DNA of 49,235 nucleotides from an uncultured Acetatifactor sp. (GCA_910578815.1 CAJTSE010000003.1:15675-64909), one strand, 5' to 3'. Shown: positions 26,937 through 35,083, counted from the first letter of the stretch. Notes: generated by a model not told the origin, from the sequence alone. Made by a program: numbers and translations.

Positions 26937-26967
26937 GTAATCACGAAAGTATTCAAAGCCTGATTAC
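26937..26967 (+). promoter_or_regulatory. Hairpin between binding-protein and permease genes
   Basis: GTAATCA (26937-26943) pairs with TGATTAC (26961-26967). Stem-loops here are common in ABC import operons and raise the level of binding-protein mRNA relative to the permeases. A partial cre match (TGTAAACGCTTGGT, 26981-26994) lies just after it, but its right half is poor. Confidence 0.4.
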
Positions 26968-27024
26968 AGAACGGACGTTTTGTAAACGCTTGGTAAAAAA
27001 TAAAACAGGAAGGGAGGCGGTCAC

Positions 27025-27984
27025 ATGAAACTGTTTATTAAAAAAATCATCACTCTCATTATGACATTGTTTCTGGTTTCCGTGGCTGCCTTCCTTGCCT
27101 TTCAGATTATTCCGGGGGACGTGGTCACCTCCATTCTGGGAACGGAGGCCACACCCGAAAGAGAAGAACAGCTTCGGGAAGAGCTGGGCTTGAACGATCC
27201 GCCTGTGGAACGCTATTTCAAATGGGCAGGGGGTGTGCTGCGGGGGGACTTTGGACGCAGCTATCAGTATTCCAAAAATATGAACGAGATGATGCCGGTG
27301 GCGGAGCTGATCGGGGATAAGCTCCCGGTGACACTCTGGCTGGCCGGGCTGTCCATGGTCTTGATCATTTTAGTGTCCATTCCGCTGGGGGTGCTCTGGG
27401 CAAAGAGCGCAAACCGGTTTTTGGATGCGGCCCTGGGGGTTATCACGCAGGCAGCTATGGCTGTTCCTTCCTTTTTTTTAGGAATTCTGGTGACCTTTTT
27501 GTTTGGAATTGTACTTAAGTGGTTTGTTCCGGGCGGTTATATCAGCTACAGGGAAAGCTTAAGCGGTTTTCTGGGCTACCTGCTGTTTCCGGCGCTGTCC
27601 ATTGCCTTGCCGAAAATTGCAATGACGGCACGTTTTTTAAGAAATTCCATGCTGACCCAGATGCAGGCGGACTACGTGCGTACAGCCTACAGCAAGGGCT
27701 GTACCAGAAAGCGGGTCATGTACGGGCATGTACTGCGTAACGCATTGATGCCGGTAGTCACCTTTCTTGGCATGATTATTGCGGAGATTGTGGCGGGCAG
27801 CATCGTGGTGGAGCAGGTCTTCGGACTGCCGGGCATCGGAAGGCTGCTGATCAGTTCCATCAATAACCGGGATTTCCCGGTGGTGGAAATATTGATTCTA
27901 TATATTACTTTTGTGGTTATTTTTGTATATTTTCTGGTGGACATTTTGTACCGGGTGATTGATCCCAGGATCAGTGAGAAATGA
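27025..27984 (+). CDS. Peptide-type ABC transporter permease, DppB-like
   Basis: 319 residues with six hydrophobic helices. The N-terminal GDVVTSILGTEATPEREEQL is the DppB-type external element, and the cytoplasmic EAA loop reads MQADYVRTAYSKGCTRKRVM. The C-terminus is the typical VDILYRVIDPRI. It pairs with the next gene to form the membrane channel. Ribosome binding site GGAAGGGAGGCGG. Confidence 0.93.
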   Translation: MKLFIKKIITLIMTLFLVSVAAFLAFQIIPGDVVTSILGTEATPEREEQLREELGLNDPPVERYFKWAGGVLRGDFGRSYQYSKNMNEMMPVAELIGDKLPVTLWLAGLSMVLIILVSIPLGVLWAKSANRFLDAALGVITQAAMAVPSFFLGILVTFLFGIVLKWFVPGGYISYRESLSGFLGYLLFPALSIALPKIAMTARFLRNSMLTQMQADYVRTAYSKGCTRKRVMYGHVLRNALMPVVTFLGMIIAEIVAGSIVVEQVFGLPGIGRLLISSINNRDFPVVEILILYITFVVIFVYFLVDILYRVIDPRISEK

Positions 27985-27995
27985 GGGGAGGCCCG

Positions 27996-28805
27996 ATGAA
28001 AAAATTTGACAGCGGAAAATGGAATAAATATCTGACGGCGGGCCTGATTATGACAGGTCTTGCTCTGTTGCTGGGAATCTTGGGGTTTTTCTGGACGCCC
28101 TATAGTACCACGGCCATGTCTGCTGCAGAAAAGTTTGCGGCGCCATCTCTGCGCCATCTTTTTGGTACGGATAACTTCGGGAGGGATATATTTTCCAGAG
28201 TGATGAAGGGCTTGAGCACCACGATTGTGATCGGCTGTCTGGTAGTTGCTTTTTCAGCTGCTGCAGGTATTCTTTTAGGGGCACTGACCGGTTATTTCGG
28301 AGGCCTTTTGGATGAAATCGTTATGCGGATCACCGATGCCGTCAACGGCTTTCCCAGTATTCTTCTGGCGCTGGTGCTGATCAGTATTTTGGGGAACGGA
28401 AAACAAAATGTGATCCTTGCCTTGGGCATCGTTTTTATACCCAGCTATGTAAGAATTGTCAGAAGCGAATTTATAAGGCTTCGGGACGCAGATTATATCT
28501 CTCGTGCAAGACTTATGGGCGTGAGTAGATGGCGAATTCTGTTTGTACACATTCTGCCCAATATTTTTTCCGTGTTCTGGGTTTCAGTAATGATTGGCTT
28601 TAACAATGCCATTCTGGCGGAGTCCGGTATGAGTTATCTGGGAATCGGGGTGCAGCCGCCGGATGCCAGCCTGGGAAAAATGCTCTCAGATGCTCAGGGG
28701 TATCTGCAAAATGCACCCTGGTATGCTCTGGCACCGGGTCTGACAATCGTGTGGGTGGTGTTGGGATTTTCTCTGTTCAGCGAGGGGATACGGCGTCGGG
28801 TCTAA
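27996..28805 (+). CDS. Peptide-type ABC transporter permease, DppC-like
   Basis: 269 residues, six hydrophobic helices. The element HLFGTDNFGRDIFSRVMKG is diagnostic for DppC/OppC, and the EAA loop is LRDADYISRARLMGVSRWRI. The C-terminal region YLGIGVQPPDASLGKML is conserved too. A first ATG at 27981 overlaps the previous stop, but GGGGAGG before 27996 favours the later ATG. Confidence 0.93.
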   Translation: MKKFDSGKWNKYLTAGLIMTGLALLLGILGFFWTPYSTTAMSAAEKFAAPSLRHLFGTDNFGRDIFSRVMKGLSTTIVIGCLVVAFSAAAGILLGALTGYFGGLLDEIVMRITDAVNGFPSILLALVLISILGNGKQNVILALGIVFIPSYVRIVRSEFIRLRDADYISRARLMGVSRWRILFVHILPNIFSVFWVSVMIGFNNAILAESGMSYLGIGVQPPDASLGKMLSDAQGYLQNAPWYALAPGLTIVWVVLGFSLFSEGIRRRV

Positions 28806-28847
28806 AAAGACACGCTGCTGTAGAATTGCTGAGTGTAGGAGGTTGGC

Positions 28848-30542
28848 TTGATAAAGATAGAAGATCTTTCTGTGGCCTTTGACGGTGCAGAGGTGGTTAA
28901 AAATGTAAATCTGGAACTGAAGGATGGAGAGATTCTGGGCGTGGTGGGAGAATCCGGTTCGGGTAAGTCCGTGACGGCGCTGACCCTCATGGGACTTGTG
29001 GCGGATACGGCGGAGATTACTTCGGGCCGGATTGTTTTTGACGATGTGATTCTCAGAGAGGCGGGGAAACCCCTGGACAGGGCACTGTATCGGAAATATC
29101 AGGGAGCTGAGATGTCCATGGTGTTTCAAGAACCGATGACTTCCTTAAATCCAACTCAGAGGGTAGGCAGGCAGGTGGAAGAACTGCTGCGTCTGCACAC
29201 AGACTTTACCAAAGAGGAAATACGGATAAAAGTGCTGGAAACCTTTGAGGCTGTGGGGCTTAAAAATGCGGAAACCATTTATGCAAGCTATCCTCATCAG
29301 CTTTCCGGAGGTATGCGGCAGAGGGTGATGATTGCCATGGCAGTGATTCTTCACCCGGATCTGGTGGTATGTGATGAGCCGACTACGGCACTTGACGTGA
29401 CGATTCAAAATCAGATCATAGAGCTGCTGAGGGTTATCAACGAAAAAGAAAAAAATTCCATGCTGTTTATTACCCACGATCTGAATCTGGCCCGCAGAAT
29501 CTGCCATCGGGTGGCGGTTATGAAGGACGGCAGGGTGGTGGAGCTTGGCAGAACCGAGGACATTTTCGAACACCCGCAGGAAGCCTATACAAGGGAGCTG
29601 ATCGAAGCGGTGCCCTCCCGCTTAAAGCGGAGGACTTCCGTTTTTCGACAAAAATATCGTGAGGCGGGAAAAGCGGCAGGATTTGAGCAGAGCGGAGCCC
29701 TGTGTGCCGGGCAGGAGGGAGAATGTCTGGAGCAGGCTGAGGCGCAGTACAGTGAACAGAGGGGAGAGCGTCAGGAGCAGGAAGACGCCGGAGAGACGGT
29801 GCTGGAGGTACGGGACCTGTCGGTTTACTATCAGGACGGCAGTAACAGCTTGTTTTCGCGGGAAAAACGCCATGCGGCAGTAAAGGGGGCAAAGTTTACT
29901 GTCTACAGAGGCGAGAGTCTGGGGCTGGTGGGGGAGAGCGGCTGCGGCAAGACGACTCTTTCCAAGGCAATTTTGGGCATGAATCGTGATATTACCGGTG
30001 AAATCCGTCACAGCACTATCCGGCCGCAGATGATTTTTCAGGACCCCTACAGCAGCTTAAATCCTGCAAAGACCATCGGCTGGCTGCTGCAGGAGCCTCT
30101 GCGGGCGGCCGGAATGCTGGACCAATCCCTGCGCCTGAGCAAGGCGGATATGGAGGCAGCGGCATATGATATGCTGCATCGGGTGGGCATGGAGGAAAAA
30201 TATTTCCACCGTAAGCCCAATCAGCTGTCCGGCGGACAGAGGCAGAGAGTCAGCATCGGTCAGGCGCTGATTACGAACCCCGGACTGGTGGTGGCTGACG
30301 AGCCGGTGTCCGCACTGGATGTGACCATTCAGGCGCAGATCATGGAGCTGATGCAGAAGCTGCAGCAGGAAATGCAGCTCTCTTATCTGTTCATTTCTCA
30401 TGATATTAACGTGGTCTATAAAATGTGCGACCGGATCATGGTGATGAAGGAAGGGAAGATTATAGAAATCGGAGAGACGGAAGAGATATTTGCACATCCG
30501 AAGCAGGAATATACCAGAGAGCTGCTGGGGGAGCAGAAATGA
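28848..30542 (+). CDS. Fused double ABC ATPase of the peptide importer (DppD-DppF-like)
   Basis: 564 residues with two complete nucleotide-binding domains. Domain 1 (about 1-260): Walker A GESGSGKS, Q-loop VFQEPMTSLNP, signature LSGGMRQRV, Walker B VVCDEPTTALD. Domain 2 (about 320-564): GESGCGKTT, IFQDPYSSLNP, LSGGQRQRV, VVADEPVSALD. The Glu/Gln/Gly-rich linker between them has no recognisable domain. Most such importers use two separate ATPase genes; here they are one chain. The start is a TTG at 28848 with AGGAGG upstream, which is a less common initiation codon. Confidence 0.92.
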   Translation: MIKIEDLSVAFDGAEVVKNVNLELKDGEILGVVGESGSGKSVTALTLMGLVADTAEITSGRIVFDDVILREAGKPLDRALYRKYQGAEMSMVFQEPMTSLNPTQRVGRQVEELLRLHTDFTKEEIRIKVLETFEAVGLKNAETIYASYPHQLSGGMRQRVMIAMAVILHPDLVVCDEPTTALDVTIQNQIIELLRVINEKEKNSMLFITHDLNLARRICHRVAVMKDGRVVELGRTEDIFEHPQEAYTRELIEAVPSRLKRRTSVFRQKYREAGKAAGFEQSGALCAGQEGECLEQAEAQYSEQRGERQEQEDAGETVLEVRDLSVYYQDGSNSLFSREKRHAAVKGAKFTVYRGESLGLVGESGCGKTTLSKAILGMNRDITGEIRHSTIRPQMIFQDPYSSLNPAKTIGWLLQEPLRAAGMLDQSLRLSKADMEAAAYDMLHRVGMEEKYFHRKPNQLSGGQRQRVSIGQALITNPGLVVADEPVSALDVTIQAQIMELMQKLQQEMQLSYLFISHDINVVYKMCDRIMVMKEGKIIEIGETEEIFAHPKQEYTRELLGEQK

Positions 30543-30550
30543 AGTTCAGT

Positions 30551-30603
30551 GCTAATATTTTAGCTTTTTATTGACCTAAAAGGGAATAGGATAAAATATT
30601 AGC
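30551..30603. repeat. 12-bp perfect inverted repeat after the importer operon
   Basis: GCTAATATTTTA (30551-30562) and TAAAATATTAGC (30592-30603) pair exactly, with a shorter CTTTT/AAAAG pair inside the loop. No T run follows, so it is either a weak terminator or a protein-binding dyad. Confidence 0.5.
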
Positions 30604-30649
30604 ATGCTTCATTTATCTCAAAGAACGTGGACAGAAATAAATGCGGATA

Positions 30650-30676
30650 TTGTATCTGCTGGATTTTGTATCTGCT
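30650..30676. promoter_or_regulatory. 11-bp direct repeats upstream of the XRE-TPR promoter
   Basis: TTGTATCTGCT occurs at 30650-30660 and 30666-30676, 16 bp apart, ending 12 bp before the -35 box of the regulator gene. Paired direct repeats at this position suit an activator or autoregulator site. No other function is evident. Confidence 0.45.
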
Positions 30677-30688
30677 TTCTGTTGGTGA

Positions 30689-30717
30689 TTGCGATTTATC
30701 CTAATAAATGATATAAT
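30689..30717 (+). promoter_or_regulatory. Promoter of the XRE-TPR regulator gene
   Basis: TTGCGA (30689-30694) and a perfect TATAAT (30712-30717) are spaced by 17 bp, 90 bp before the ATG. Confidence 0.65.
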
Positions 30718-30807
30718 AAGTAAAATTTTTATAATTTACGCAGTGAGCAGAGCTTGCGTGAAGAAGAATACGTAGGATAAAAGTGGAAAGCATAGGAGAA
30801 ACAGCGG

Positions 30808-32724
30808 ATGAGTCAGGACGTAGGAGAGATTCAATTCCTGGTGAGCAGAATCAGGAAGGATAAGCATATTAGTCAGTGGGATTTAGGGAAAGGCATTTGT
30901 TCAGGGCAGCAGATCTCCAAGATAGAAAAAGGGGAGGCGCTGCCCGATTTTTTTCTGATGGAACTTCTTTTACAGAGGCTGGGAACCAGTACGGCCAAGT
31001 TTGAAATTGCCTTAAGTCTGGAGGAATATGAAGAGATCGAGGCCAGGGATGATATTTTAGACGATCTGCGGACGGGGAGGCTGGAGGTCGCGGAGAAGAA
31101 GCTGGAGAATTTCTGTCGGGATGCAGGAGAGGATCAGCCGGTGAGGAAGATGAACCGTGTCAGGCTTTTGGGGCTGCTGGCTTTGGAGCAGGAAGAGTAT
31201 GAGAGCGCAGAAATGTATATGAAGGAAGCGGTAGAGCTTACCATGGGACAGGCTGATCAGGTCAATTTAAAGGAGGGATTGTTTGCGGGCATTGAGCTGG
31301 AAACGCTGATCCTGTATGCACAGGCTCTTTGGAAGAGGAATAAAACGGTTCAGGCCGAAAAGCTGCTGCAAAAGGTATTGGAGCATGTAAGGGAGCAGAG
31401 TATGGACAGTGCAGAGCGGGCAAAGCTGCAGGCCAAGATTGCAGTAGTGATGGGTAATATTCAAAGACAGGCGTCGGAGTACGCTGCCTGCTTAGCCTTG
31501 TGCGAGGAAGCACTGGAGCTGCTTCGAGACAATGACCTTGTTCAATGTATGCCTTCTTTGTTTGAGCTGCTTTTGTCGGTATATGAAGAGACCAGGCAAC
31601 AGGAGAAGGCGGTGCAGATTACCTGCTGGAAGGAGACACTGGAGCAGATTTACGCTTATTTCGGACTGGATGCTTCCATGATTGATAAGCTGTATTTTAA
31701 CTCCTGCACCGGCCAGTATTATCTGATCGGGGAGATGATCAGGGAGGAACGAAGGGCCAGAGGCATGTCTCAGGAGGAACTGATGGAAGGAATTTATCAG
31801 GAGCCGGCTACCCTGTCTCGGATTGAGAACGGTCAGAAGCCCGACAGGAAGAAGCTGAGGCGGCTCATGGATAAGCTGGACATGAGCGGATGGCGTTATG
31901 CGGGAGCAGTGGCCACGGAGGATTACCGTGTGCTGGAGATGAACGCGGAGATTGAACGGCTTTTGTGCCGGCATGAGGAAGAAAAAGCGGTATGGATGGC
32001 GGAGCAGATGAAAAAACAGGTAGATTTATCTGTGCCGGAGAACAGACAGCAGGTGGAGGGATTGGAGCTTGAAAGCCGGCTTCGCAGGGGAGAGCTGAAA
32101 CCGGAAGAGGCGTATAGAAAAGCGGAAGAGCTGCTGCGGCTGACTTATGATAAGAAGGCGGAGCGGGTGCCTTTCCGAAGAGAGCTGCATTTAATGAATA
32201 GTATGTGTATGTATCTGCAGCGCATGGGACGAAAGGAGGAAGCAATTTCCGAATATCAAAAGGTAGTAGAGCGCTTTGAAAAGAGCAGGGTGCGGGCGAG
32301 ATACCATTTTCTGTCGATAGGGTTGATTTTAGATAATATGTCTTTATACATGGCTCATGCCAGGCATATACAGGAAACAGAAAAATGGTCTGAAAAAATA
32401 GTGAAACAGGGATTGCATAACGGAAAGATTAATACCTTCCATTATGTACTCAACAATTTGATCTATGTGACGGAGTACAGGGCAGAGAAAATGGCCGGCG
32501 GTCTGATAGATTTTACATCTGAAGAAACGGATATTATGTATGACGGAGTCAGAAAAAAATGCCTGCGATATGCAATATGGAGTATTCATATCACAGACAT
32601 TTTTAAGCAGTATTTAATGAAGACACGTTTTATCAACTATATAAAAGAAAATCTGGGCATTGACATAATGGAGAGTCAGGTTTTGGCATATGCGGCATCT
32701 TCTTCGGAAAGAGGGCAGTCATAG
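30808..32724 (+). CDS. Duplicated XRE-TPR regulator (RRNPP-like)
   Basis: 638 residues built from two similar modules. Module 1 has an HTH at about residues 8-62 (HISQWDLGKGICSGQQISKI) followed by TPR-like helices to about 290. Module 2 has a second HTH at about 310-362 (MSQEELMEGIYQEPATLSRI) and further TPR-like helices. HTH plus TPR is the plan of peptide-responsive RRNPP regulators (Rgg, PlcR, PrgX type), which normally have one HTH and dimerise; here both halves are in one chain. It precedes a RiPP-like operon and its 3' end is overlapped by a small secreted-peptide gene on the other strand. Control of that region is inferred. Confidence 0.83.
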   Translation: MSQDVGEIQFLVSRIRKDKHISQWDLGKGICSGQQISKIEKGEALPDFFLMELLLQRLGTSTAKFEIALSLEEYEEIEARDDILDDLRTGRLEVAEKKLENFCRDAGEDQPVRKMNRVRLLGLLALEQEEYESAEMYMKEAVELTMGQADQVNLKEGLFAGIELETLILYAQALWKRNKTVQAEKLLQKVLEHVREQSMDSAERAKLQAKIAVVMGNIQRQASEYAACLALCEEALELLRDNDLVQCMPSLFELLLSVYEETRQQEKAVQITCWKETLEQIYAYFGLDASMIDKLYFNSCTGQYYLIGEMIREERRARGMSQEELMEGIYQEPATLSRIENGQKPDRKKLRRLMDKLDMSGWRYAGAVATEDYRVLEMNAEIERLLCRHEEEKAVWMAEQMKKQVDLSVPENRQQVEGLELESRLRRGELKPEEAYRKAEELLRLTYDKKAERVPFRRELHLMNSMCMYLQRMGRKEEAISEYQKVVERFEKSRVRARYHFLSIGLILDNMSLYMAHARHIQETEKWSEKIVKQGLHNGKINTFHYVLNNLIYVTEYRAEKMAGGLIDFTSEETDIMYDGVRKKCLRYAIWSIHITDIFKQYLMKTRFINYIKENLGIDIMESQVLAYAASSSERGQS

Positions 32725-32855
32725 GATACATCGGGAGAAGCGCTGTATGTAGATATTCCGAAAGATGTCTGCCAGAAGGAAAAAACTTTTCCCGGCAAGG
32801 TCAGAAGAGCAGTTGCAAACATAAGGGCAGTAAATTTTGCGATTCTTTTTTTCAT
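32676..32855 (-). CDS. Small secreted peptide, possible signalling precursor
   Basis: 59 residues, ATG at 32855 with AAAGGAG at good spacing. The N-terminus is a signal peptide: MKKRIAKF, then a hydrophobic core (TALMFATALLTL) and a PGKVFS cleavage-like end. About 35 residues would remain, running FWQTSFGISTYSASPDV and ending SEEDAAYAKT, with one Cys. The last 49 bp are antisense to the end of the XRE-TPR gene. A small exported peptide next to an HTH-TPR regulator is the usual arrangement of a pheromone and its receptor; that role is inferred. I do not recognise a family. Confidence 0.6.
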   Translation of the reverse strand: MKKRIAKFTALMFATALLTLPGKVFSFWQTSFGISTYSASPDVSYDCPLSEEDAAYAKT

Positions 32856-32889
32856 GTTGAATTCTCCTTTTCTTTTGTAAAATATGTGT

Positions 32890-32936
32890 GCCTTATGTAA
32901 GGCATAATAGTATAATACAATAAGTAAATATTTGAA
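32890..32936. promoter_or_regulatory. Divergent promoter region of the small peptide and the RiPP-like operon
   Basis: Rightward, a perfect TATAAT lies at 32911-32916 with no good -35; in its place is the inverted repeat GCCTTA-TG-TAAGGC (32890-32903), as expected for an activator-dependent promoter. Leftward, TATACT (reverse of 32909-32914) and TTCAAA (reverse of 32931-32936) are 16 bp apart. The two -10 boxes overlap, so the promoters should compete. Confidence 0.5.
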
Positions 32937-32979
32937 GACATGACTTATTTGTAGAAAAATTCTACAAATAAGTCATGTC
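32937..32979. repeat. 43-bp perfect palindrome in the RiPP operon leader
   Basis: Twenty bases at 32937-32956 pair without mismatch with 32960-32979, leaving an AAA loop. It starts just after the overlapping promoters and would form a very stable hairpin in the rightward transcript about 130 nt before the first gene. No T run follows. It may be a protein-binding dyad, a transcript-level control element or a bidirectional terminator. The rest of the 32980-33112 leader shows nothing recognised. Confidence 0.8.
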
Positions 32980-33112
32980 GTAATAGGGGGAGAGACGGTA
33001 AATTATATTTTGCAAAGGACAAGAGAAAATCCAATATTGCTGCTTGGTGAGTGCATAAGTCAGGTAATCGAGATGACCGACAGCCTTTGAAAAAGACAGG
33101 AAGCGTAAAAAA

Positions 33113-33565
33113 GTGACTGAAGATGTTTTAATTAAGGATGAATGTGGAGTCATAGCACATCTTCAAGAGTTGGCGTTAAAGGACTATTCCCGTGAACACT
33201 GCGCCATGGTGATTGCCAGCCAGACTGGTGAAGAATACCGGCTATGTTCATATTGCATGATACAGGATGTGGGTGGAAGCACAAATAATCAGTTTTCCGT
33301 GATTCCACGTAAAGTTAGTTATGCACTGCTTAGTGTATGTAATAAGAGGAAAATGATTCCAATGATTCTTCACACTCATATACTGGGATATGAAAATTCT
33401 AAACCTTTGTGTTTTTCTCCGCAGGACATAGAGTTTGCCGATAAATTTATCACCATGGCGAGACAGATGGAAAATATTCCGGGCTGTGGCTTTGTTGTTA
33501 TGAATGGTGAGGATATTAAAATATCCGTGCAGCATTGGGGGGAGAGGACTGTGCTACAAAAGTAG
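33113..33565 (+). CDS. JAMM/MPN-like metalloprotease-fold protein in a RiPP cluster
   Basis: 150 residues, GTG start with AGGAAG nine bases upstream. A JAMM-like metal site is visible: Glu28 in SREHCAMVIAS, aligning with the E-x-C-G-x-L-x-G element, then His87-Thr-His89 after a hydrophobic strand (PMILHTH), then Ser102-Pro-Gln-Asp105. The gap from the second His to Ser is 12 residues, against 7 in the classical motif. JAMM enzymes cleave isopeptide or peptide bonds using zinc. As the first gene of an operon with a radical SAM maturase, a precursor and an exporter without its own peptidase, it is a candidate leader peptidase (inference). Eleven bases separate it from the maturase gene. Confidence 0.65.
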   Translation: MTEDVLIKDECGVIAHLQELALKDYSREHCAMVIASQTGEEYRLCSYCMIQDVGGSTNNQFSVIPRKVSYALLSVCNKRKMIPMILHTHILGYENSKPLCFSPQDIEFADKFITMARQMENIPGCGFVVMNGEDIKISVQHWGERTVLQK

Positions 33566-33576
33566 AGAGGTAAAAA

Positions 33577-34905
33577 ATGAGTCGGATAAAGCCGGAACAA
33601 TTTCTGATTACTTATAACGAAGAGCTTGGTGTAATTTATGCGTCAGAAAAGGGAAAAATAAAAACGACGACGACGAGGCACGCAAAGGCGATGGAAGAGT
33701 GTTTGGACCAATATTTTACAGGTAATCTATCCAACGAAGATGCGGAAAAAATGGAAGGCTACATGGAGGATTCCTTCCGGGAATTTGGGGATTTACCAGT
33801 AGAGGCAGTACCCTCTGTGCTTGAACGGAAGGTTTTGCGGCGGATAGAGCTTTTGGTGGTAAATGATTGTAACCTGAACTGCAAGTATTGTTACGCTCAT
33901 GGTGGAGATTATGGAATGCAGACACAGAGGATGCGGCCGGAGGATGCAGTGATGTACTTGCGGAATTTAGCAGTGGGGAAGTATCATTATGTTGAAATAG
34001 TTACTTTTTTTGGCGGGGAGCCAACCATGTGTCCTGATACAATTCAGCAGGTATGTGAATTCTTCGAGGTTTGCGTTCGAGAGGGTATTTTTGAAGTAAT
34101 GCCTGTTTTTCTGATGGTTTCAAATGGTACCTTAATAGATGAAAAGATGGCGCAGATCATTCATAAATATGAAATCGGGGTAACTGTAAGTGTGGATGGC
34201 CCGCAGGATATTAATGATCTGTTACGGGTGGATAAAGGGGAGAACGGCTCTTTTGCAAGAATAGCGCAGGGGATTAAAAATTTAATAAGTATCGGTACTC
34301 CGCCAATCTTATTGGAAGCCACTTATACGACAAAACATAAGGAAATGGGATATACCAAGGAGAAGATCAGAAGGTATCTCGTAGATCGTTTTCAGGTTAA
34401 GCAGGTCATGGTAGCCGATTGTACCAGCGGTGGCTCAGACCAGCAGCTTGTCTATAATGACTGGGACATACATACTGGGGAGAATGGGGAGGTAATGGCG
34501 GAAGAGGTCAAATATGCTCTTAACTGTCTGAGGCGGGAAGTAATTTCTCCGATTGGCTGTGACGCTGGCTTTGGATCTATTTTGCTAATGCCCAACGGGG
34601 ATATTTATCCTTGTCATTCCTTTGTCGGACATGCGGAATATAAAATTGCCCAATTTCAGGAAGATCATTTTGATTTTTCCGCTTATGAAGGAGTACTGCG
34701 GAAACTGATAGATGTAGGAAAACTCCATAATGCCAGGTGCAGAGATTGCTGGGCAAAGGCCGTCTGCTTTTCTTGTCCTGGACAGATGTTGTTGGAAAAT
34801 AACACAGAGAGTATCAACGCAAGCTGCCATACACGTAGAGAGGCGCAAAAATATGCACTGCTAAAATGTGCCGAAAATGCTCTAAAGAGGAAGGAGGTGA
34901 AATGA
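33577..34905 (+). CDS. Radical SAM/SPASM peptide maturase
   Basis: 442 residues. The radical SAM cluster motif is C98-NLN-C102-KY-C105, followed by the GGEP element (FFGGEPT). The N-terminal 90 residues may include a peptide-recognition region. The C-terminal SPASM domain carries seven Cys for two auxiliary clusters: C328, C346 (with the G-x4-C spacing), C388-x2-C391-x5-C397-x2-C400 and C417. Such enzymes form thioether or C-C crosslinks on ribosomal peptides. The stop overlaps the start of a 52-residue Cys-containing peptide gene, the likely substrate. Confidence 0.92.
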   Translation: MSRIKPEQFLITYNEELGVIYASEKGKIKTTTTRHAKAMEECLDQYFTGNLSNEDAEKMEGYMEDSFREFGDLPVEAVPSVLERKVLRRIELLVVNDCNLNCKYCYAHGGDYGMQTQRMRPEDAVMYLRNLAVGKYHYVEIVTFFGGEPTMCPDTIQQVCEFFEVCVREGIFEVMPVFLMVSNGTLIDEKMAQIIHKYEIGVTVSVDGPQDINDLLRVDKGENGSFARIAQGIKNLISIGTPPILLEATYTTKHKEMGYTKEKIRRYLVDRFQVKQVMVADCTSGGSDQQLVYNDWDIHTGENGEVMAEEVKYALNCLRREVISPIGCDAGFGSILLMPNGDIYPCHSFVGHAEYKIAQFQEDHFDFSAYEGVLRKLIDVGKLHNARCRDCWAKAVCFSCPGQMLLENNTESINASCHTRREAQKYALLKCAENALKRKEVK

Positions 34906-35063
34906 TGTTACAGGAGGTGTTAAATCAGGAATTAACTGCTATTGAACTGGAGTCGATCGAGTTTGAAGAATTGGAAGAAATTCTGGCAGCTGGAGTGGGC
35001 TGTAAGGATGCTTCTTGCGCAGGTTCATGCAGTTCAAAGCCCTCACTAGATGGGAAAGGTTGA
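34905..35063 (+). CDS. Putative RiPP precursor peptide with a three-Cys core
   Basis: 52 residues. The acidic leader (MLQEVLNQELTAIELESIEF, then EELEEIL) ends in AAGVG, which resembles the double-glycine type cleavage site of peptide leaders. The remaining core, about 20 residues, has Cys33, Cys38 and Cys42 (CKDASCAGSC) and ends KPSLDGKG. AAGGAGGTGA lies seven bases before the ATG at 34905; an adjacent ATG at 34902 is possible. It overlaps the maturase stop, so the two are coupled. Thioether crosslinking of the Cys residues is inferred from the neighbouring SPASM enzyme. Confidence 0.8.
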   Translation: MLQEVLNQELTAIELESIEFEELEEILAAGVGCKDASCAGSCSSKPSLDGKG

Positions 35064-35083
35064 AGGCATAGTAATTATATGAT

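Noticed and set aside
26981..26994. Possible cre site before the DppB-like gene
   Set aside because: The right half of the site does not match and it lies inside an operon after a hairpin.
32962..33153. Reverse-strand frame of 63 codons in the RiPP leader
   Set aside because: No ribosome binding site or signal peptide, and it runs across the palindrome and the start of the JAMM-like gene.
33577..34905. Maturase considered as an anaerobic sulfatase-maturating enzyme
   Set aside because: No sulfatase gene is near, and the stop overlaps a small Cys-rich peptide gene followed by an exporter, which fits a RiPP maturase better.
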